Assembly: GCA_009774655.1 (NCBI GenBank)
Contig: VSOD01000159.1
Span: 1-8,840 of the forward strand
DNA from: Lachnospiraceae bacterium
GTDB lineage: Bacteria > Bacillota_A > Clostridia > Lachnospirales > Lachnospiraceae
Length of the DNA: 8,840 nt
Reading direction: 5' to 3'
The translations under genes and the position numbers were made by a program. This document shows, piece by piece, positions 6,735-8,840 of the stretch. The notes under the pieces are model-generated. The model worked only from the letters and a program-made list of their open reading frames with translations. It did no database searches and was not told where the DNA came from. Position 1 is the first letter of the stretch. Every line of letters starts with the position of its first letter.

Positions 6735-7589
6735 ATGGATGGAACAGCAATGATGGAAACATATGAGCAGAGACGGAAGCGGATACAGGAATTTAATTTG
6801 ACGAGCGATCTGCTTGCCGGAAAAGTATTTGAGGATCTGGCGGCCTGTCAGGAGTTATGTCGGATCCTGATGCAGGAGCCTGACTTGCAGCTTAGGGATG
6901 TGAAGACACAGTATGTGATCAGGAATCTGGAGAGTCATTCTGTGCAACTTGATATTCTGGCGGAGACGGTCGCCGGGGACCTGATCAATGTAGAATTGCA
7001 GATGTATAAAGAAAAGATGCCGCTTCGGAGAAGCAGATATTATACAGCCTGTATTGACATGAGTATATTGAATAAAGGGAAGGAATATACCGAGCTGCCA
7101 TATGTGACAATCCTGTATATTACGAAAGGAGATTTTATTGGCGGAAAGAAGGGGTTTTATCAGGTCAGAAAAATAGCAGAAGGAAAAACAGCAGCCGCAA
7201 TTGATGTAGATAACGGAGTATGTGAAAAATATTTTAATTTAAAGTATACGACGGGATACGAGAAGATCAATGAGCTGTTGCGGTATTTAAAAAAGTCAGA
7301 TCCATTCTATCGTACAGACGAGTTCCCAAGGATCGTGGAACGTGTTAATTTTTATAAGGTGCAGAGGAAGGGAGTAAACATTATGTGTGAAATAGCGGAC
7401 AGAATCAGACAAGAAGGAAAGATAGAAGGAAAGATAGAAGACATCCTCGAACTGCTGGCAGAGCTTGGAAAGACGCCAGTCAGGATCGTACAGCGGGTCA
7501 GACAGGAGACGGATCTGAAGGTTCTTGGCAGATGGCTCAGATGTGCTGCTTCTGCATCCAGTTTATCTGAGTTTGAAGCCAGGATGTGA
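6735..7589 (+). CDS. PD-(D/E)XK nuclease family protein (Rpn / putative transposase family)
   Basis: 284 residues. The N-terminal half has the layout of the PDDEXK_2/Rpn group: FNLTSDLLAGKVFED, then SVQLDILAE (D73) and INVELQ (E87, Q89) as the nuclease D...ExQ motif, followed by RSRYYTACID (99-108) and LPYVTILYIT. The family contains recombination-promoting nucleases and is often labelled transposase, but these genes usually lack insertion-sequence ends and none are seen here. The C-terminal third is helical and charged, with a tandem 12-base repeat (7413-7436) encoding EGKI twice, a region that often varies in copy number in this family. The ATG at 6735 has an ideal AAGGGAGG (6721-6728); an ATG at 6750 is less well placed. 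The gene has its own promoter and a long leader, so it is probably not part of the glycan operon. All core motifs are present and it appears intact. Confidence 0.88.
   Translation: MDGTAMMETYEQRRKRIQEFNLTSDLLAGKVFEDLAACQELCRILMQEPDLQLRDVKTQYVIRNLESHSVQLDILAETVAGDLINVELQMYKEKMPLRRSRYYTACIDMSILNKGKEYTELPYVTILYITKGDFIGGKKGFYQVRKIAEGKTAAAIDVDNGVCEKYFNLKYTTGYEKINELLRYLKKSDPFYRTDEFPRIVERVNFYKVQRKGVNIMCEIADRIRQEGKIEGKIEDILELLAELGKTPVRIVQRVRQETDLKVLGRWLRCAASASSLSEFEARM
7413..7436 (+). repeat. Tandem 12-base repeat, two copies
   Basis: GAAGGAAAGATA occurs twice in direct succession (7413-7424 and 7425-7436), in frame, coding EGKI-EGKI in the C-terminal part of the PD-(D/E)XK gene. Copy-number change would preserve the reading frame. 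Confidence 0.85.
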
Positions 7590-7619
7590 GGTGTAAGAGT
7601 ATTGCCTGTCTTTCCATTC

Positions 7620-7869
7620 TGCGTTTACGGAACCAGGATTACAGTGACAAGTGCGCATAATACAGCGCTACGATGTTTTTGTCCGATTCTAAGGCGAAAG
7701 CTCGATTTATCAAGAAGGCGGCGACAGGGGAGGATATTGTGCTGAAAACCGCCGGGTACAGCTGTATTTATATACGTATACAGTGGATGTTGCCATGGTG
7801 GTTTTGACGGTATTGTTGCGGGACAAAGGTGGTCAGACATATGATATTATTTGTTGCGGCACAGGTTAA
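7620..7869 (+). pseudogene. Remnant of an NAD-dependent sugar epimerase/dehydratase (SDR family)
   Basis: No intact gene lies between 7590 and 8238. At 7673-7760 one frame reads MFLSDSKAKARFIKKA and GEDIVLKTAG. From about 7762 another frame reads LYLYTYTVDVAMVVLTVLL, RDKGGQTYDI, and then a TAA at 7867-7869. Together these match the C-terminal half of extended SDR NDP-sugar epimerases found in surface-glycan loci (the stretch after the YGPT motif, then the Y..V.D.A..LLxxLL helix and the G..YN/DI turn). CVYGT at 7620-7634, in a third frame, may be the preceding YG motif, but about 40 bases that do not fit separate it. At least one frameshift lies near 7757-7764, and both ends of the gene are missing. 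The NAD-binding half and catalytic YxxxK are absent, so the remnant cannot be functional. The left boundary is uncertain. Confidence 0.6.
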
Positions 7870-7898
7870 TTGCATCTGTATCGAATATATGCTATACT
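7870..7898 (+). promoter_or_regulatory. Predicted sigma-A promoter with extended -10, upstream of the AAA-ATPase relic
   Basis: TTGCAT (7870-7875), a 17-base spacer and TATACT (7893-7898), with TG at 7890-7891. It shares TATGCTATACTT and the exact spacing with the promoter at 6492-6520. A GTCCG/CGGAC hairpin (7943-7965) lies just before the ribosome binding site GGAAGGAAG at 7967-7975. The gene it served is broken; transcription may now run into the cytidylyltransferase gene at 8239. Confidence 0.55.
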
Positions 7899-7980
7899 TT
7901 TCGCAACAAAATAAATGCTGTAGGACATACCATTGTTTATCAGTCCGCAGGGTGGTTTATCGGACAGGAAGGAAGTAACA

Positions 7981-8219
7981 ATGCAACGATATTTTAACGC
8001 GGAAGGTTCCTGTAATCCTGTGGGCATTATATGGTAAATCTGGATAGTCGGCCGGATTAGATCAAGAGGTTTATGTAGACAGCGGGAAGTATTTTGTGAT
8101 CAACAGGGGGGCGTCAGTATGGAAAGATGACGATGCTCAGGGCACTTGCCGGCTATCTTGAAAAAGATTTTATAGTACTGGAACTGGATTTTCAGCAAAT
8201 GGCCACCAGGAAATTTTAA
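7981..8219 (+). pseudogene. Truncated, frameshifted 5' end of an AAA-ATPase-like gene (PF09820-type)
   Basis: The ATG at 7981 has a good ribosome binding site and reads MQRYFNAEGSCNP, the hallmark start of a clostridial and Bacteroides AAA-ATPase-like family (AAA-ATPase_like, usually with a C-terminal PD-(D/E)XK part). It hits a TAA at 8035. The family sequence continues in other frames: HYMVNLDSR (8025-8051), then VDSGKYFVINRG (8075-8110), then RQYGKMTMLRALAGYL and FIVLELDFQQMA (8115-8204) up to a TAA at 8217-8219. The RQYGK segment is the P-loop region. The last shift coincides with a run of six G (8106-8111) where five would restore the frame. There are thus three frame changes, and everything after the P-loop, several hundred residues in intact members, is missing. 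The gene is dead; the cytidylyltransferase ribosome binding site begins only six bases after its last stop. Confidence 0.75.
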
Positions 8220-8238
8220 AAGTACGGAGGAGATAATT

Positions 8239-8840
8239 ATGAACATAGCATTGATACTTGCCGGAGGAACAGGAGAGCGCCTTATGCGCGGCAGGCCGAA
8301 ACCGTTTGTATCAGTGCGGGGGAAAATGATCATTACGCACTGTCTTGAAGCAGTCAGTGTACATCCCAAGATTGATGCGATCCAGATAGTCGCCGATGAA
8401 GAATGGCGTGAAAGAATATATGAACAGATGCCGGAGGCTGCCTTGAGAAAATTCAGCGGGTTTTCAAAACCCGGTCCCAACAGGCAGCGTTCGGTTTTTA
8501 ATGGGTTAAAGACAATAGTGCCGTCTGCTGACAAAAGAGATATTATTATGATTCACGATGCGACAAGGCCGCTGGTATCCAGGACTTTGATCTCGGCTTG
8601 TCTGAAAGCCTGTGAAAAACATGGCGGCGGGGTTTGTATGCTCCCCGAGAAGGAGATGATTTATCTGCAAAAAGACGGGTGCATTGCTTCTTTTTATGAG
8701 AGCGGTATGACCTATAAAGAACAGACGCCTGCGGCGTTTCATCTGGGGAAATATTATCGGGCTAACCGGAAGCTGGAGCCGGACGGACTTGACAGGGTAC
8801 TTGACTGTGCTGAGCCGGCTGTTCTGGCAGGGATGGATGT
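8239..8840 (+). CDS. IspD/TarI-type cytidylyltransferase, 5' part (3' end outside window)
   Basis: 200 codons are visible, open to the right edge. The start ATG has an excellent GGAGGAGA at 8226-8233. The protein opens with LILAGGTGERLMRGRPKPF: the CTP-binding loop with R14 and K21 at the same seven-residue spacing as the catalytic Arg and Lys of E. coli IspD, although the usual PKQ is PKP. It continues with GPNRQRSVFNGL (79-90), IHDATRP (105-111) and KEQTPAAF, all signatures of the family that makes CDP-methylerythritol (IspD) or CDP-ribitol (TarI). The catalytic lysine near the C-terminus is beyond the window. Capsule and teichoic-acid clusters often carry such paralogues, so context favours CDP-polyol or a related activated unit for a surface glycan over isoprenoid synthesis, but sequence alone does not decide. 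It may be transcribed from the promoter at 7870-7898. Confidence 0.88.
   Translation, partial: MNIALILAGGTGERLMRGRPKPFVSVRGKMIITHCLEAVSVHPKIDAIQIVADEEWRERIYEQMPEAALRKFSGFSKPGPNRQRSVFNGLKTIVPSADKRDIIMIHDATRPLVSRTLISACLKACEKHGGGVCMLPEKEMIYLQKDGCIASFYESGMTYKEQTPAAFHLGKYYRANRKLEPDGLDRVLDCAEPAVLAGMD

Noticed and set aside
6476..7600. Complete insertion sequence around the PD-(D/E)XK 'transposase'
   Set aside because: No matching terminal inverted repeats or target duplications were found; the inverted repeat at 6661-6708 is local and lies within the leader.
8100..8534. 144-codon open frame on the minus strand
   Set aside because: It is antisense to the P-loop relic and to the conserved start of the cytidylyltransferase; no recognisable motifs.

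Overview
The window looks like chromosomal DNA of a low-to-mid GC Firmicute, most likely a Lachnospiraceae-type clostridium. The reasons are strong GGAGG-type ribosome binding sites, frequent AGA/AGG/ATA codons, sigma-A promoters with extended -10 boxes, and protein families that I associate with surface-glycan loci of that group. All family assignments come from reading motifs; no database search was run.

Bases 1-6475 hold a same-strand, tightly spaced surface-polysaccharide operon. It contains the 3' part of a family 2 glycosyltransferase, a 788-residue four-domain protein (methyltransferase-like, kinase-like, Rossmann-like, HxGH cytidylyltransferase), a TIM-barrel sugar isomerase homologue that has lost its metal ligands, a broken CBS-like/nucleotidyltransferase gene, and an intact TIM-barrel isomerase. 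The first three proteins each carry a version of the same C-terminal or internal Rossmann-like domain (FGxG...DNN). A plausible but unproven reading is that the operon makes a phosphorylated, CDP-activated small molecule or sugar: the live isomerase supplies a substrate, the kinase phosphorylates it, and the cytidylyltransferase activates it for transfer to a glycan.

Bases 6476-8238 are an accessory and decay zone. It has a promoter with a structured 200-nt leader, an intact PD-(D/E)XK (Rpn/transposase-like) nuclease gene, a frameshifted scrap of an NDP-sugar epimerase, a second near-identical promoter, and the frameshifted, truncated 5' end of an AAA-ATPase-like gene.

From 8239 to the right edge the glycan theme resumes with the 5' two-thirds or more of an IspD/TarI-type cytidylyltransferase. 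The locus therefore appears to have been interrupted and eroded between two functional blocks. No tRNA, rRNA, CRISPR array or complete insertion sequence is visible, and no convincing intrinsic terminator was found.
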